DNA from: Planococcus circulans
GTDB taxonomy: Bacteria; Bacillota; Bacilli; Bacillales_A; Planococcaceae
Assembly (NCBI RefSeq): GCF_020023385.1
Contig: NZ_JAIQCL010000001.1
Location: forward strand, 124,001-188,000
DNA length: 64,000 bases
Direction of reading: 5' to 3'
Shown: positions 33,931-44,034 of the stretch, one piece after another
Numbering within the stretch: the first letter of the stretch is position 1
How the letters are laid out: each line of letters begins with the position of its first letter
Notes under the pieces: model-generated
Database searches by the model: none
Told to the model about the DNA's origin: nothing
Seen by the model: the letters and a program-made list of their open reading frames with translations, nothing else
Program-made: the position numbers and the translations under genes

Positions 33931-34102
33931 GCTATTCACCTCCTCTCAAAGGGGATGCAATCATCAATCCTGTAAAAAGAGTATCACATCGAAAATCGCA
34001 TAGCAACAACAAACAGCCCGCTTTTTCAATAAAACCACCAAATACTAACAAAACTTTCTAAAAAGCGGTCATTTCTATCAAAAACGCGTCAAATCAATGT
34101 TT

Positions 34103-34813
34103 TCACTCGTTTAAAAATACCGGCTCATTTTCTTCGTTTATTGTGTAAGGAAGTGAATAAGCGGGTACCACTGGATGGTCCTCATAAAGGATAAAACGGA
34201 TATCCTGGCCTGGTTCCAGCTCCCCTTCATATTCCTGAAGGGCAGAATAAAGATCCATCGAATAATCAATGTAAACATCCCCACTGCCAGTGATCACCAT
34301 CGGCAAATTACGACCGCTGTAAGGGCTCACGGCTGTCGGTTCCTCAGAAAAACCCATCGCTTCGTGGTTGAACTTATAGACATTATCTGCAAGGATATCG
34401 GAAATCGGAGCTTGTCCACCGTTGGCACTTTTCCGTACATTGACGGATCTGATCGCTTCCGCGGCCTGTAGATCGACCAACTTCACTGTTGGATTTTCTT
34501 CAACATCCATAAGTACGTACTGAAAAATACCGCCGGTTTCAAATGCGTTTGTTGGTACTTCTGCTGTATAATCAGGAACGATTTTCGAGAAATCGACAGG
34601 GTATTTGATGTATTGATCAACATCCATTTCCCGGGTCTTGATCGGCAGCAAACCACCTGTCGCTCCTCTGTATTGATTTACTGCATTTTGAACTGTAATC
34701 AGTTGATCCTCATATGGAATCTGATTTTCAGCTCTTTCGCTTTGAGGATATCCGCAGGCTGTCAAAAATGCAGAAATCAGCAGAAGCAGAATGAGCATTG
34801 ATGTTTTTTTCAT
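34103..34813 (-). CDS. yphF: YphF-like lipoprotein of unknown function
   Basis: A 236-residue secreted lipoprotein with a basic N-terminus, hydrophobic core and lipobox FLTAC, giving a lipidated Cys near residue 19. The mature part is mixed alpha/beta with no recognisable substrate-binding or catalytic motif. The start is the ATG at 34813, 6-7 nt after GAGGTG; an upstream GTG is less well placed. It lies downstream of yphE and gpsA where B. subtilis has yphF. Function unknown. Confidence 0.8.
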   Translation of the reverse strand: MKKTSMLILLLLISAFLTACGYPQSERAENQIPYEDQLITVQNAVNQYRGATGGLLPIKTREMDVDQYIKYPVDFSKIVPDYTAEVPTNAFETGGIFQYVLMDVEENPTVKLVDLQAAEAIRSVNVRKSANGGQAPISDILADNVYKFNHEAMGFSEEPTAVSPYSGRNLPMVITGSGDVYIDYSMDLYSALQEYEGELEPGQDIRFILYEDHPVVPAYSLPYTINEENEPVFLNE

Positions 34814-34823
34814 TTTTCTCACC

Positions 34824-35027
34824 TCATGCGCCGCCGGTAGGGCCGCTGAATACTGTGAATATCATGATAAAGAATCCAAGAATCAGCAAGATGTATGCAA
34901 CTAGCGCGAAAATAAATTTAAGGATGCCGTTTTTCAGTTTGTATCTGCTTAAATAGATAAAGCCCATTGAAATCATCAAAAAAGCAATCCCAGCAAATGA
35001 TACCCACATTTTATCTAAAGCACTCAT
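34824..35027 (-). CDS. yphE: YphE-like small membrane protein (DUF2768)
   Basis: A 67-residue protein with two membrane helices (about 8-26, VSFAGIAFLMISMGFIYLS, and about 37-60) separated by a short basic loop, ending SGPTGGA. This is the DUF2768 pattern. GAAAGGCGGG precedes the ATG. Its stop overlaps the ribosome site of yphF. Function unknown. Confidence 0.82.
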   Translation of the reverse strand: MSALDKMWVSFAGIAFLMISMGFIYLSRYKLKNGILKFIFALVAYILLILGFFIMIFTVFSGPTGGA

Positions 35028-35066
35028 AATTGCCCGCCTTTCATAGTGTTTCAGTCAATAGTATAG

Positions 35067-35107
35067 CATAAAAAAAGAAGAGTCAGCTTGTAGCATCCTC
35101 TTCTTTT
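35067..35107 (-). terminator. Terminator downstream of gpsA
   Basis: AAAAGAAGAG/CTCTTCTTTT stem (35073-35107) with a 15-nt loop, followed by T-rich sequence on the minus strand. Confidence 0.82.
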
Positions 35108-35114
35108 GTGACAA

Positions 35115-36134
35115 TTAAAGCAAGTTGATCAAATCTTCCATTTCGTTCTTCTTCATGCGTCCCATCAATTTTCCAACCGCATCGTCAGTCGACACGTTGT
35201 CAAAAAGAACTGCATAAAGCGCCGCAGTGATCGGCATCGGCACATCATATGCTTTAGACAATTGATAAGCCGCTTTTGTGGTGCGGATCCCTTCGACGAC
35301 CATGCCCATTTCTTCCAGCACTTCGTCGAGGGACTTGCCTTTGCCGAGCATATTTCCTGCCCGCCAATTACGCGAATGCACACTCGTACAGGTCACGATT
35401 AAGTCACCCACTCCGGTCAATCCGGAGAACGTTAAAGGGGTTGCCCCCATTTTTACGCCAAGCCGTGCGATTTCAGCCAGTCCGCGTGTCATGATGGCCG
35501 CTTTCGCATTATCGCCGAAACCTAAACCGTCAGTGATTCCCACTGCCAAGGCAATGATGTTCTTCAAAGCACCGCCGATTTCAACGCCAATGACGTCCGT
35601 ATTCGTATAGACACGGAAATAATGGTTCATGAACAGATCCTGGATCCGATTAGCTGCTGCGGTGTTCTCGCAAGCCGCTGTAACAGTAGTCGGATGCTCC
35701 TGAACCACTTCTTCCGCATGACTTGGACCCGACAATACAACCACATCTTCAATCCATTGTTCCGGTATTTCCTCACGGATCATTTCACTGATCCGCTTTA
35801 GTGAATCCGGTTCAATTCCTTTGGAAACGTGAACGAATAGAATCTTACGATCCAGATTCCTTTTGATATCCTGGCAGACTTCCCGGATGGCTTTCGTCGG
35901 AACAGCGAGGACAAAAATATCCGCGTGCTCGACAGCTGCAGCCAAATCGCTCGTCGCCTTCAGGCTCTCCGGCAATTGCGTATCTTTTAAATACCGTTTG
36001 TTTGTATGCTGGTTGATCTCATCAGCCTGTTCCTGGCGATGTGTCCATAGCAATAAATCATGGCCGTTTTGAGCCAATACATAACTCAATGCGGTCCCCC
36101 AGCTTCCTGCTCCAAAAACAGAAACTTTTTCCAT
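35115..36134 (-). CDS. gpsA: NAD(P)-dependent glycerol-3-phosphate dehydrogenase
   Basis: Makes sn-glycerol-3-phosphate for phospholipids from dihydroxyacetone phosphate. It is 339 residues with the Rossmann motif VFGAGSWGTALSYVLAQNGH and the signature ALKNIIALAVGITDGLGFGDN with the catalytic Lys region. It follows der and precedes yphE as in B. subtilis; plsC nearby uses the lipid precursors downstream of its product. Confidence 0.96.
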   Translation of the reverse strand: MEKVSVFGAGSWGTALSYVLAQNGHDLLLWTHRQEQADEINQHTNKRYLKDTQLPESLKATSDLAAAVEHADIFVLAVPTKAIREVCQDIKRNLDRKILFVHVSKGIEPDSLKRISEMIREEIPEQWIEDVVVLSGPSHAEEVVQEHPTTVTAACENTAAANRIQDLFMNHYFRVYTNTDVIGVEIGGALKNIIALAVGITDGLGFGDNAKAAIMTRGLAEIARLGVKMGATPLTFSGLTGVGDLIVTCTSVHSRNWRAGNMLGKGKSLDEVLEEMGMVVEGIRTTKAAYQLSKAYDVPMPITAALYAVLFDNVSTDDAVGKLMGRMKKNEMEDLINLL

Positions 36135-36155
36135 AAGCTAAAACCACCTTTTACC

Positions 36156-37466
36156 TTAAGTACGCGCTCTCGTTATCAGACGAAGAGGAGTTCCTTCAAA
36201 ATCGAAGCTTTCGCGGATCCGGTTCTGCAGGAAGCGTTCATAGCTGAAATGCATCAGATCCGGTTCATTGACAAAGACGACGAATGTCGGCGGCTTGATG
36301 GCCACTTGAGTTGCATAATAAACACGCAGACGACGGCCTTTATCCGTAGGTGCCGGATTCATGGCAACTGCGTCTTCAATTACTTCGTTCAAGATACTCG
36401 ACTGGATACGTCTTGAATGGTTGTCATTTACTTTGTTGACGATCTCCAAGATATTGTGGACACGCTTGCCGCTGATTGCGGAGACAAACATGATCGGTGC
36501 ATAATCCAGGAATAGGAAATGCTCACGAATTTTGCGTGTCATGACATTCATGGTTTTCTCATCTTTTTCGATGGCATCCCATTTGTTGACGATAATGATG
36601 ATCGCTTTACCGGCTTCGTGTGCATATCCGGCAATTTTTTTATCCTGTTCCTGAATGCCTTCTTCTGCGTTCAAGACCACTAAAACAACGTCCGAGCGTT
36701 CAATGGCACGCAAAGCACGCAATACGCTGTATTTCTCAGTCGTCTCATAAACTTTCCCTTTTTTGCGCATTCCAGCCGTATCGATAATAACGTATGGCTG
36801 GTCATTGTATTCATATTGAGTATCAACAGCGTCGCGCGTGGTTCCTGCGACTTCGCTGACGATAACGCGTTCTTCACCCAGGAATGAGTTCACAAGAGAT
36901 GATTTGCCGACATTCGGACGGCCGATCAATGAGAATTTGATGACGTCATCCGGATACTCTTCTTCATCGTCTGTCGGGAAGTTTTTGGCTACTTCGTCCA
37001 AAAGATCCCCTAACCCCAATCCGTGTGATCCTGAAAGCGGAAAGGGTTCGCCCATTCCAAGTGTGTAGAAATCATAGATCATGTGGCGCATATCAGGATT
37101 ATCGATTTTATTGACGGCCAAAATGACCGGTTTTTTTGTACGGTATAAAATTTTGGCTACTTGTTCGTCCTGTGCAGTAACACCATCGCGTCCGTTGACA
37201 AGGAAAATGATGACATCCGCTTCGTCCATGGCGATTTCTGCCTGCTGGCGGATCTGTTCAAGGAATGGCTCGTCACGAAGATCGATGCCTCCTGTGTCTA
37301 TAATGTTAAATTCATGTGTCAGCCAATCTGCCGAGCTGTAAATACGGTCACGCGTCACTCCTGGAATATCTTCCACTATGGAAACCCGTTCTCCTACCAC
37401 GCGATTGAATATCGTGGACTTACCAACGTTCGGCCGGCCTACTATTGCTACTACCGGTTTAGACAT
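36156..37466 (-). CDS. der: Ribosome-assembly GTPase Der (EngA)
   Basis: Essential tandem GTPase for 50S assembly. It is 436 residues with two G domains, each with GRPNVGKS (near residues 9 and 181) plus DTGG/DTAG and NKxD elements. A C-terminal KH-like domain contacts rRNA (about 350-436). Length is canonical. Located between fni and gpsA on one strand. Confidence 0.97.
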   Translation of the reverse strand: MSKPVVAIVGRPNVGKSTIFNRVVGERVSIVEDIPGVTRDRIYSSADWLTHEFNIIDTGGIDLRDEPFLEQIRQQAEIAMDEADVIIFLVNGRDGVTAQDEQVAKILYRTKKPVILAVNKIDNPDMRHMIYDFYTLGMGEPFPLSGSHGLGLGDLLDEVAKNFPTDDEEEYPDDVIKFSLIGRPNVGKSSLVNSFLGEERVIVSEVAGTTRDAVDTQYEYNDQPYVIIDTAGMRKKGKVYETTEKYSVLRALRAIERSDVVLVVLNAEEGIQEQDKKIAGYAHEAGKAIIIIVNKWDAIEKDEKTMNVMTRKIREHFLFLDYAPIMFVSAISGKRVHNILEIVNKVNDNHSRRIQSSILNEVIEDAVAMNPAPTDKGRRLRVYYATQVAIKPPTFVVFVNEPDLMHFSYERFLQNRIRESFDFEGTPLRLITRART

Positions 37467-37559
37467 AATAAATTCATCCTTCCACTTCTGATATGCCTAT
37501 TATACACGAAAAAGGCGATGGCATCTGTTAAATGTCCATCCCCTTAAAATGTGCAATAT

Positions 37560-38615
37560 TCAGTTTTTCTCTGGGTTTGCATAAGATGCCGGACTAAAGC
37601 CTCTGGCACCGAGATACTGTGCCAATTCCCCGGTAATGACTGCCGGACATTTCTGCAACTCTGTCAGGTTTTCTGCTCCAAGGGCCGTCATTATCATCGC
37701 CAAATCTTCATACAACGCTTCTATATCATGGATGAGCTGAGTTTCGCCATCTTGTATGGCGATCTTCAGAAAAGAACCTGCGAGACCCACTGCATCTGCT
37801 CCCAGTAGAAAAGCTTTGATCATGTCCTGTGCATCCTGTATGCCGCCGGAAGCAAGGACCGTTTTTTTAAAGACGCTCTTCACTTCCACAATCGCTGCAG
37901 CTGTCGGAATGCCCCAGTCTTCAAAATAGGCAAGCTTTCTTCGTCGCCGCTCATTTTCGATGAGCGCAAAATTCGTTCCGCCAAAGCCACTGACATCAAT
38001 TGCCGATATACCGGTATCCTTCAATTTTTCTGCAGCTTCGCGCGATATGCCAAAGCCCGTCTCTTTGATGATCACAGGGACGGAAAGATGCTCAGCAATT
38101 GCCTGTATGCGTTCCAACGCTCCCCGGAAATCACGATCTCCTTCAGGCATGGTCAACTCCTGCACAACATTCAAATGAATCTGCAATGCGTTTGCTTCGA
38201 TCATTTCAACCGCTTCCGCTGCCTGTTGCACAGTTGCTTCGCTGCCAAGGTTTGCGAACAGGATGCCTTCGGGGTTTTGCTTTCTGACAATTGCATAGGA
38301 CTGCCGTTCGCTGCTGTCTTTGAGTGCCGCCATCTGCGACCCAACCGCCATCGCAACTCCCGTCTCTCTGGCAACCCGGGCTAAAAGACCGTTCAATTGC
38401 TCGGTGTCCCTGCCCCCGCCGCCCGTCATGGCATTAATAAAAACAGGTGATTTCAAGTTCAAATCACCTGTTATTGGTTTTATACTAATATCGGCGACCG
38501 CCGAATCAGGCAAAGCCTGATGAACGAACCGGATATCATCGAACATGTTTTTTCTGGTCTGCCCTGTCGATAAAGCGTATTGTATATGATCCATTTTCCG
38601 TTCGGCTCTCGACAT
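37560..38615 (-). CDS. fni: Type 2 isopentenyl-diphosphate delta-isomerase
   Basis: FMN-dependent interconversion of IPP and DMAPP. The 351-residue TIM-barrel enzyme has the family N-terminus RKMDHIQYAL, TGGGGRDTEQLN, GVAMAVGSQMAAL and a glycine-rich phosphate site LASGGIQDAQD. Supplies the allylic primer for hepS/hepT chain elongation. It starts 1 nt after the S1-domain gene stop; the ribosome site is weak, suggesting translational coupling. Confidence 0.93.
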   Translation of the reverse strand: MSRAERKMDHIQYALSTGQTRKNMFDDIRFVHQALPDSAVADISIKPITGDLNLKSPVFINAMTGGGGRDTEQLNGLLARVARETGVAMAVGSQMAALKDSSERQSYAIVRKQNPEGILFANLGSEATVQQAAEAVEMIEANALQIHLNVVQELTMPEGDRDFRGALERIQAIAEHLSVPVIIKETGFGISREAAEKLKDTGISAIDVSGFGGTNFALIENERRRRKLAYFEDWGIPTAAAIVEVKSVFKKTVLASGGIQDAQDMIKAFLLGADAVGLAGSFLKIAIQDGETQLIHDIEALYEDLAMIMTALGAENLTELQKCPAVITGELAQYLGARGFSPASYANPEKN

Positions 38616-38616
38616 G

Positions 38617-39762
38617 TTATTCGGACTTAAATCCTTTTAATTTATCGCCGATTACATCACTGATGGAGAAACCAGTAGACTCTTCAGGCATATCATAATT
38701 TGAGAAATCCTGTTCGCTTTCTTTTTCCTGCAGTTCCTTGATGCTGAGCGACAGGCGTTTATCAGCTTTATTGACTTCCAGCACTTTAACTTGAACTTCT
38801 TCGCCTTCCGTCAACACTTCGTTCGGTGTTGCGATATGCTTGTGTGCAATTTGAGAAATGTGGACCAGCCCTTCAACTCCAGGCAGAACTTCCACAAATG
38901 CTCCATAGCTGACAAGGCGTTTGACCGTACCGGTATGGACTGAACCTTTTGGCGCTTTTTCGTCAATGGAATCCCACGGCCCAGGAAGAGTATCCTTGAT
39001 GGACAGTGAAATGCGCTCCGAATCACGGTCGACTGAAAGCACTTTAACTGTAACTTCCTGGCCTTCCGTCACTACGTCAGAAACTTTTTCCACATGTTCA
39101 TGCGACAATTGGGAGATATGGACCAAGCCGTCTACTCCGCCTATATCGACAAATGCACCAAAAGAAGCAATGCGCTGCACCTTCCCTTTCAGCTCATCTC
39201 CGGCATGGATCTGTTCCATCACCTGTTCTTTCTGCGACTCTTTTTCCTTCTCGATGACTGCCCGATGGGAAAGGATCAGACGGTTATTTTCTTTTTCCAT
39301 TTCGACGATTTTAAAGGTCAATGTCTTTCCTTTATAATCCTCAAAAGACTCAACAAAGTAATCTTCCACTAAGGAAGCGGGAACAAATCCGCGCACGCCC
39401 AGGTCAACTACCAGACCGCCTTTTACGACGTCTTTTACTTCAGCTTCTATAATCTCGCCCGATTCGAATTTTTTCTCCAATTCATCCCATGCCTGTTCGG
39501 CATCGACTTTGCGTTTGGATAAAACAAAATTCTCATCTTCCACTTTCGTTATGATCAGATTCAGTTCGTCACCGACTTCAACGGAATCCGATGCCTTTTC
39601 GATATGAAGGCTTGATAACTCACTAATAGGTATGATGCCGTCAAAAGGCGCCCCCTCAATTGTTACGGTTACTGCTTTTTCTTCTATTTTTGCCACTATC
39701 CCTTTTACGCGATCTCCTGTTTGGAAGTCACGGTTTTCCATCATGTTCGTTTCCTCTGACAT
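38617..39762 (-). CDS. ypfD: S1 RNA-binding domain protein (RpsA/YpfD-like)
   Basis: A 381-residue protein with four S1 domains (about 16-83, 101-165, 186-254, 271-340), for example [20 protein letters not shown] followed by [13 protein letters not shown]. Proteobacterial S1 has six domains; this shorter form is usual in Bacillota, where it is not an essential ribosomal protein. AAGGAGGG precedes the ATG. The acidic tail may be disordered. It is upstream of fni and downstream of plsC as in B. subtilis. Confidence 0.9.
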   Translation of the reverse strand: MSEETNMMENRDFQTGDRVKGIVAKIEEKAVTVTIEGAPFDGIIPISELSSLHIEKASDSVEVGDELNLIITKVEDENFVLSKRKVDAEQAWDELEKKFESGEIIEAEVKDVVKGGLVVDLGVRGFVPASLVEDYFVESFEDYKGKTLTFKIVEMEKENNRLILSHRAVIEKEKESQKEQVMEQIHAGDELKGKVQRIASFGAFVDIGGVDGLVHISQLSHEHVEKVSDVVTEGQEVTVKVLSVDRDSERISLSIKDTLPGPWDSIDEKAPKGSVHTGTVKRLVSYGAFVEVLPGVEGLVHISQIAHKHIATPNEVLTEGEEVQVKVLEVNKADKRLSLSIKELQEKESEQDFSNYDMPEESTGFSISDVIGDKLKGFKSE

Positions 39763-39830
39763 AAGTAGCCCTCCTTCACAAACTATCCACCTTCTATTTT
39801 ATTCGAATTCTCTAATAAAAACAAAAATTA

Positions 39831-40421
39831 TCACTTATTGTCGGCATACTCATCCAAAATCTTCTGTATACTGCCCATAATGGCTTCGGTCACTTCATCA
39901 ACTGAAGCTTTCCGCTCGCGGAACGGGTCCATCCGGATCGGTTCTCCGTATACGACTCTGACCTTGCGGAATGCTTTATAAGGCCCGATAATCGCACAGG
40001 GCATTACGTCTGCATTGCCGCGGAGCGCGAAAAATCCAGCGCCGCTCAGCCCTTTTTTCAATACGCCATCCGTTGAACGGGTGCCTTCAGGAAATAGCCC
40101 TACAACTTCACCGCTTTTCAAAATCTTCAGCGCTGTACGGAGAGCTTCACGATCACTCATCCCCCGTTTGACCGGGAAAGCGTTCACCTTCGGAAGAATC
40201 GGCCCCAGAATAGGAGCCTTGAAGAGTTCTTCTTTTGCCATGAAATGCACAGTTCTTGGAGCCGTCATTCCGACAACGGGCGGGTCGAGCGCATGGATAT
40301 GGTTGGAACATAGGAGAATACCGCCTTCTTTTGGGAAATTCTCAGCTCCGATCACTTCAAAACGATAGAAAGGACTTAATACGGTTTTTACCAGGCCTTT
40401 GCCAACTGCATATAAATTCAC
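39831..40421 (-). CDS. plsC: 1-Acyl-sn-glycerol-3-phosphate acyltransferase
   Basis: Makes phosphatidic acid from lysophosphatidic acid at the membrane. It is 196 residues with the catalytic HX4D motif in CSNHIHALDPP and the substrate motif LFPEGTRS. The GTG start follows AGAGGTTGGGG. It begins 1 nt downstream of the cmk stop. Family assignment is clear; acyl specificity is not. Confidence 0.92.
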   Translation of the reverse strand: MNLYAVGKGLVKTVLSPFYRFEVIGAENFPKEGGILLCSNHIHALDPPVVGMTAPRTVHFMAKEELFKAPILGPILPKVNAFPVKRGMSDREALRTALKILKSGEVVGLFPEGTRSTDGVLKKGLSGAGFFALRGNADVMPCAIIGPYKAFRKVRVVYGEPIRMDPFRERKASVDEVTEAIMGSIQKILDEYADNK

Positions 40422-40422
40422 T

Positions 40423-41097
40423 TTACCCCAACCTCTCTTCAGCCAGTTTCAATATTTCCTGCGCCGCCTGATCAATCGTCAGAGCGGTTGTATCGAGATA
40501 GATTGCGTCTGCCGCCTGGCGCAGCGGTGCCACTTCGCGTTCACTGTCCATTTTATCCCTTTTGGCAATTTCAGCTTGCAGATCTTCAAGGGGCGTCAAA
40601 ATGTCCCTTTTCTTGTTTTCCTCGAACCTTCTTCTTGCACGTTCCTCGACAGATGCCGACATGAACACTTTCAATGCTGCTTCCGGTAGAACATGGGTCC
40701 CGATATCCCGGCCATCCATGACCACTCCCCGCCCTTCAGCCAATTGCTGTTGCAGTTCAACCATCCGCAGGCGGACCAGTTCATGGGCAGCCATTTCAGA
40801 AACAGCTTTCGTTACGTGCTGGGAACGGATCGCTTCTGTTACATCTTTTTTATCTAGGAATACCAATTGGCCATCTTCTGTCGGCTGCAGGTCGATTTCT
40901 GTTTTCGATAATAATTTGCCGGCCTCTTCGTTACTGGCCATATTGATTCCTTCTGTAAGAGCTTTTAATGTAATAGCACGGTACATAGCACCGGTATCGA
41001 TGTAAACATAGCCTAATTTCTCTGCCACAATTTTCGCTATTGTGCTTTTGCCTGCAGCAGCTGGCCCATCAATCGCTATTTGTATCGGTTTCGTCAA
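40423..41097 (-). CDS. cmk: Cytidylate kinase
   Basis: Phosphorylates CMP and dCMP. It is 224 residues with the P-loop IDGPAAAGKSTIAK, YIDTGAMYRAIT, GRDIGTHVLPEA and the lid RAR-RFEEN. I set the start at the TTG at 41097: GGATGAGGTG lies at good distance and the length then equals the B. subtilis protein; a GTG at 41106 is too close to that site. It heads cmk-plsC-ypfD-fni. Confidence 0.94.
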   Translation of the reverse strand: MTKPIQIAIDGPAAAGKSTIAKIVAEKLGYVYIDTGAMYRAITLKALTEGINMASNEEAGKLLSKTEIDLQPTEDGQLVFLDKKDVTEAIRSQHVTKAVSEMAAHELVRLRMVELQQQLAEGRGVVMDGRDIGTHVLPEAALKVFMSASVEERARRRFEENKKRDILTPLEDLQAEIAKRDKMDSEREVAPLRQAADAIYLDTTALTIDQAAQEILKLAEERLG

Positions 41098-41135
41098 AAT
41101 AGTCACCTCATCCTATGTATTCATCATATTTTAAC

Positions 41136-41168
41136 ATAAAAAAAAAGTCTTCATGTATAAGACTTTTT
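41136..41168 (-). terminator. Terminator downstream of prsW
   Basis: AAAAAGTCTT/AAGACTTTTT stem (41142-41168) with a 7-nt loop and a long T-run on the minus strand. Confidence 0.88.
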
Positions 41169-41178
41169 CTTTGGAAAT

Positions 41179-41874
41179 TCATTTTAGCTCGCCTGATTGC
41201 GCTGACGAATTATGGTCATGGTAATGCGTCAGGGAAAGTTGGTGGGCCTGTTTGACTTTTCGGAGGCCGAACCACCAGAGGAACAGCATGAACGGAATGG
41301 CTCCATACATGATGTTGTCATAAACGTACAGGCTGGTGTTATAAGCCAAATGAAGAATCACAGAACTTATAAACGCCCAACCGATCCAACGCCAGCGTTT
41401 GCTGCTTCTGGTGAACTTCGCCTTGCCGAAATAATAGCCCATGACAACACCGAACAATGCATGACTCGATACCGGGAGAAATGCCCGCATAAAAGCGGTC
41501 TGAAGCCCGAACTCCAGCAAGTATAAAATGTTTTCGACTGTTGCGAATCCCAAAGAAACACTGGCTCCATAGAGAATTCCATCATAGGGATCTTCAAAAT
41601 CGACGTGGCGATAGACCGCAATCAATAAAACCAGCCATTTGAAAAACTCTTCAATTACACTGGAAAACAGGATATTCTGGGTAAAATCATTGGTAAAGAC
41701 GCCTTCAGCATTAAATACGTATTGGACAAAAAGTATCGGGAACGTCAGAACAGCTCCATATAAAAAACTTTGAAACAGCAGCTTCGACGGTTCACTTGCA
41801 AATTGATCGCGCAAATACAAATAACTGAAAAGCGCTAGACTTGGGGCTATTGCTACAGTTAGTAAGATGATCAT
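41179..41874 (-). CDS. prsW: PrsW-family intramembrane metalloprotease
   Basis: A 231-residue polytopic membrane protein of the CAAX-protease-like superfamily, with about seven hydrophobic segments. The motifs are EEFFKW (Glu pair), a second acidic/His segment in SHALFGVVMGYYFGKAK, and a late VILHLAYN. In B. subtilis PrsW makes the first cut in the anti-sigma factor RsiW. Here the only anti-sigma gene in the window is rsiX; the RsiW-type substrate is not seen. AAAGGGG precedes the ATG. In B. subtilis sleB and ypeB separate prsW from cmk; they are absent here. Confidence 0.88.
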   Translation of the reverse strand: MIILLTVAIAPSLALFSYLYLRDQFASEPSKLLFQSFLYGAVLTFPILFVQYVFNAEGVFTNDFTQNILFSSVIEEFFKWLVLLIAVYRHVDFEDPYDGILYGASVSLGFATVENILYLLEFGLQTAFMRAFLPVSSHALFGVVMGYYFGKAKFTRSSKRWRWIGWAFISSVILHLAYNTSLYVYDNIMYGAIPFMLFLWWFGLRKVKQAHQLSLTHYHDHNSSAQSGELK

Positions 41875-41961
41875 ACGCGTACCCCTTTGTTTGGATTACA
41901 TTTAGTGTACCATGTTTTGCAACATCATTTTCACCTTGACTGGATAGTTTTTCCCAATTGG

Positions 41962-42930
41962 TTATCGGTTAAAAACATCTGCCTGTACCTCGCTTTTAGC
42001 TGACAATAATACCGCAAGCTTAATGCGTGCTTTTTTGCTGTCGTAGTCACTTCCCAAAATAACGCCGCGCGTCAGCAGGTCATGCGCGCTTCCTGGATAG
42101 CTGTATGCCGGATAGGCATTTCCTTCTTCAGCGCCAGTCGTCAAAACCACCGGAATCCCCTGCCTGACTGCATGGTCGATCGCCTCCACCATATGAGGAG
42201 ACACTTGCCCTCTGCCGGCCGCTTCCAGAACAATGCCTTCAGAAGGCCCGGCAACCAGCATATCGATTAAATAGCCATCCTGACCTGAGTGGCATTTGAT
42301 GATATCCACCCGCGGCAATGGTCCATGGACCTCGTGAACTTCATGCATCACCGGCTTCTGATAGACCCTCACTGTATCGTTGTCAATGATGCCAAGATAA
42401 CCATGCCCAAACGAATCAAAGCCCTGCAGATTGCTGGAATGGACTTTCTTAACATATTTGGCACTGTATATCCGCTCATTGAATACGACAACAGCTCCTA
42501 TCCCTCTTAGACTGTGGTCCACCGCCACATAAATGGAGTTGCGGAGGTTGGAGTAGACGTCGGTTCCAACTTCCTCAGGAGAACGCTGTGAGCCTGTGAT
42601 GACCACAGTCCGTTCATCGTCAATTGTCAAATCCAAAAAATAAGAGGTTTCCTCTAAAGTATCCGTGCCATGTGTCACAACGACCCCTTCAACTTCGGGA
42701 TCCTGCAGTTCTTTAAGGACTGCTTCTCTTACTGTCAACATCTCATCGAAGCCGATATGCATGCTCGGCAACTGGAATACGTCGATTACTTTAACTTCAA
42801 TTTCTTCCGGCAGCTGGCATAGCTCAGCTAATTCTTTTCCTGAAATCGCACCGGATTTTAAAAGCCCGTTAGAAATCTCCCTGCTGGCAATTGTCCCCCC
42901 TGTGGTAATCAATGATACTTTTTTCTTCAT
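41962..42930 (-). CDS. ansA: L-asparaginase (type I-like)
   Basis: Hydrolyses asparagine to aspartate and ammonia. It is 322 residues with both catalytic threonine motifs: TTGGTIASR near the N-terminus and VVTHGTDTLEETS (about 86-98). It has no signal peptide, so it is cytoplasmic. AAGGAAG precedes the ATG. It occupies the place where B. subtilis has gudB between bdr and prsW. Confidence 0.93.
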   Translation of the reverse strand: MKKKVSLITTGGTIASREISNGLLKSGAISGKELAELCQLPEEIEVKVIDVFQLPSMHIGFDEMLTVREAVLKELQDPEVEGVVVTHGTDTLEETSYFLDLTIDDERTVVITGSQRSPEEVGTDVYSNLRNSIYVAVDHSLRGIGAVVVFNERIYSAKYVKKVHSSNLQGFDSFGHGYLGIIDNDTVRVYQKPVMHEVHEVHGPLPRVDIIKCHSGQDGYLIDMLVAGPSEGIVLEAAGRGQVSPHMVEAIDHAVRQGIPVVLTTGAEEGNAYPAYSYPGSAHDLLTRGVILGSDYDSKKARIKLAVLLSAKSEVQADVFNR

Positions 42931-42982
42931 ACTCCAACTTCCTTTCTTGTTCCAGTTATTCGCCCATAATTTTCAGGACCAT

Positions 42983-43019
42983 AAAAAAGAAAGCACAATC
43001 AAGCTGTGCTTTCTTTTTT
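42983..43019. terminator. Terminator at the 3' end of bdr
   Basis: AAAAAAGAAAGCACA/TGTGCTTTCTTTTTT, a 15-bp stem with a 7-nt loop. The bdr stop codon (42999-43001) lies in the loop. Confidence 0.9.
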
Positions 43020-43967
43020 TGCAATAGCTTCCGCAATTTGCTGTCCATGAAAGCGTCCATTTTCAATAAAGATTTCATTGGCATTATTGCCTGCCGCGAT
43101 GACTCCAGCAATGTACAGATTTTCCACATCGGTCTCCATCGAGTTTTCATCGAAGCTTGGGCGCCCGGAAACCGGATCGATGGAAATGCCCATCGATCTT
43201 AGGAATTGATGATCGGGATGATAGCCGATCATCGCAAAAACGAATTGATTGGGAATCGTTTCTTTTTGATCATTGACGGTCAACTCCACACTGCTGTCCG
43301 TAATTTTGTCGACCATCGAGTCGAACAGCATCGTAATTTCCCCTTTTCGTACCAAACCATCAAATTCCGGCAGAATCCAGGGCTTAATGCTTTTCGAGTA
43401 GCTGGTGCCATGATAGGAAACCGTTACTCGGCTTCCAGCCTTGTGCAAAGCAAGGGCTGCATCAACAGCGGAGTTTTTCCCTCCGATAATCAAAACATCC
43501 TGATCAAAATATGGATGGCCCTCCTTAAAGTAATGCATCACTTTAGGAAGATCTGCACCTTCCACTTCAAGTTCATTGGGCTGATCATAATAGCCGGTGG
43601 CAGCAATTACATACTTTGCCTGGTATTGGCCTTTTGAAGTGGCCACGGTAAACAAGCCGTCTTTTTCCACCTGTTCCACCGTCTCAAACGAACGCACTTT
43701 GATACCGCTCCGCTTAACGACTTCCCGGTAATAGACCAGCGCCTGATTGCGTTTGGGTTTACTTCCTTCGATGATGAATGGCACATCCCCAATCGATAAT
43801 TTTTCACTTGTACTAAAAAAGGTTTGATGGGTTGGGTAATTGAAAATGGCATTGACGATATTGCCTTTTTCGATGACTAGCGGCTGAAGGCCGTTTTTTT
43901 TCAATTCAATGGCGGCCGATAAGCCGCACGGCCCGCCTCCGATAATTAGGGCATCTACATATTCCAT
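42999..43967 (-). CDS. bdr: Bacillithiol-disulfide reductase (YpdA family)
   Basis: NADPH-dependent FAD enzyme reducing oxidised bacillithiol. It is 322 residues with the FAD-binding IIGGGPCGLSAAIELKK, the YpdA-type Cys in that loop (Cys14), the NADPH-binding IIGGKNSAVDAALAL, and a C-terminal YIAGVIAAGNN. The conserved Cys in GGPCG is the proposed active-site residue of this family. ACAGGAGA precedes the ATG. Together with bshA it indicates a bacillithiol-using cell. Confidence 0.92.
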   Translation of the reverse strand: MEYVDALIIGGGPCGLSAAIELKKNGLQPLVIEKGNIVNAIFNYPTHQTFFSTSEKLSIGDVPFIIEGSKPKRNQALVYYREVVKRSGIKVRSFETVEQVEKDGLFTVATSKGQYQAKYVIAATGYYDQPNELEVEGADLPKVMHYFKEGHPYFDQDVLIIGGKNSAVDAALALHKAGSRVTVSYHGTSYSKSIKPWILPEFDGLVRKGEITMLFDSMVDKITDSSVELTVNDQKETIPNQFVFAMIGYHPDHQFLRSMGISIDPVSGRPSFDENSMETDVENLYIAGVIAAGNNANEIFIENGRFHGQQIAEAIAKKESTA

Positions 43968-44000
43968 ATCTGAACATCTCCTGTATTTAATCCTTTTCTA

Positions 44001-44030
44001 AGCATAATGGATGCAGCTGGTTTGTGACAA
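44001..44030 (-). promoter_or_regulatory. Promoter of bdr
   Basis: TTGTCA (44030-44025) and TATGCT (44006-44001) with an 18-nt spacer (17 if TTATGC is used) on the minus strand, about 35 nt before the bdr start. Confidence 0.55.
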
Positions 44031-44034
44031 ACTT

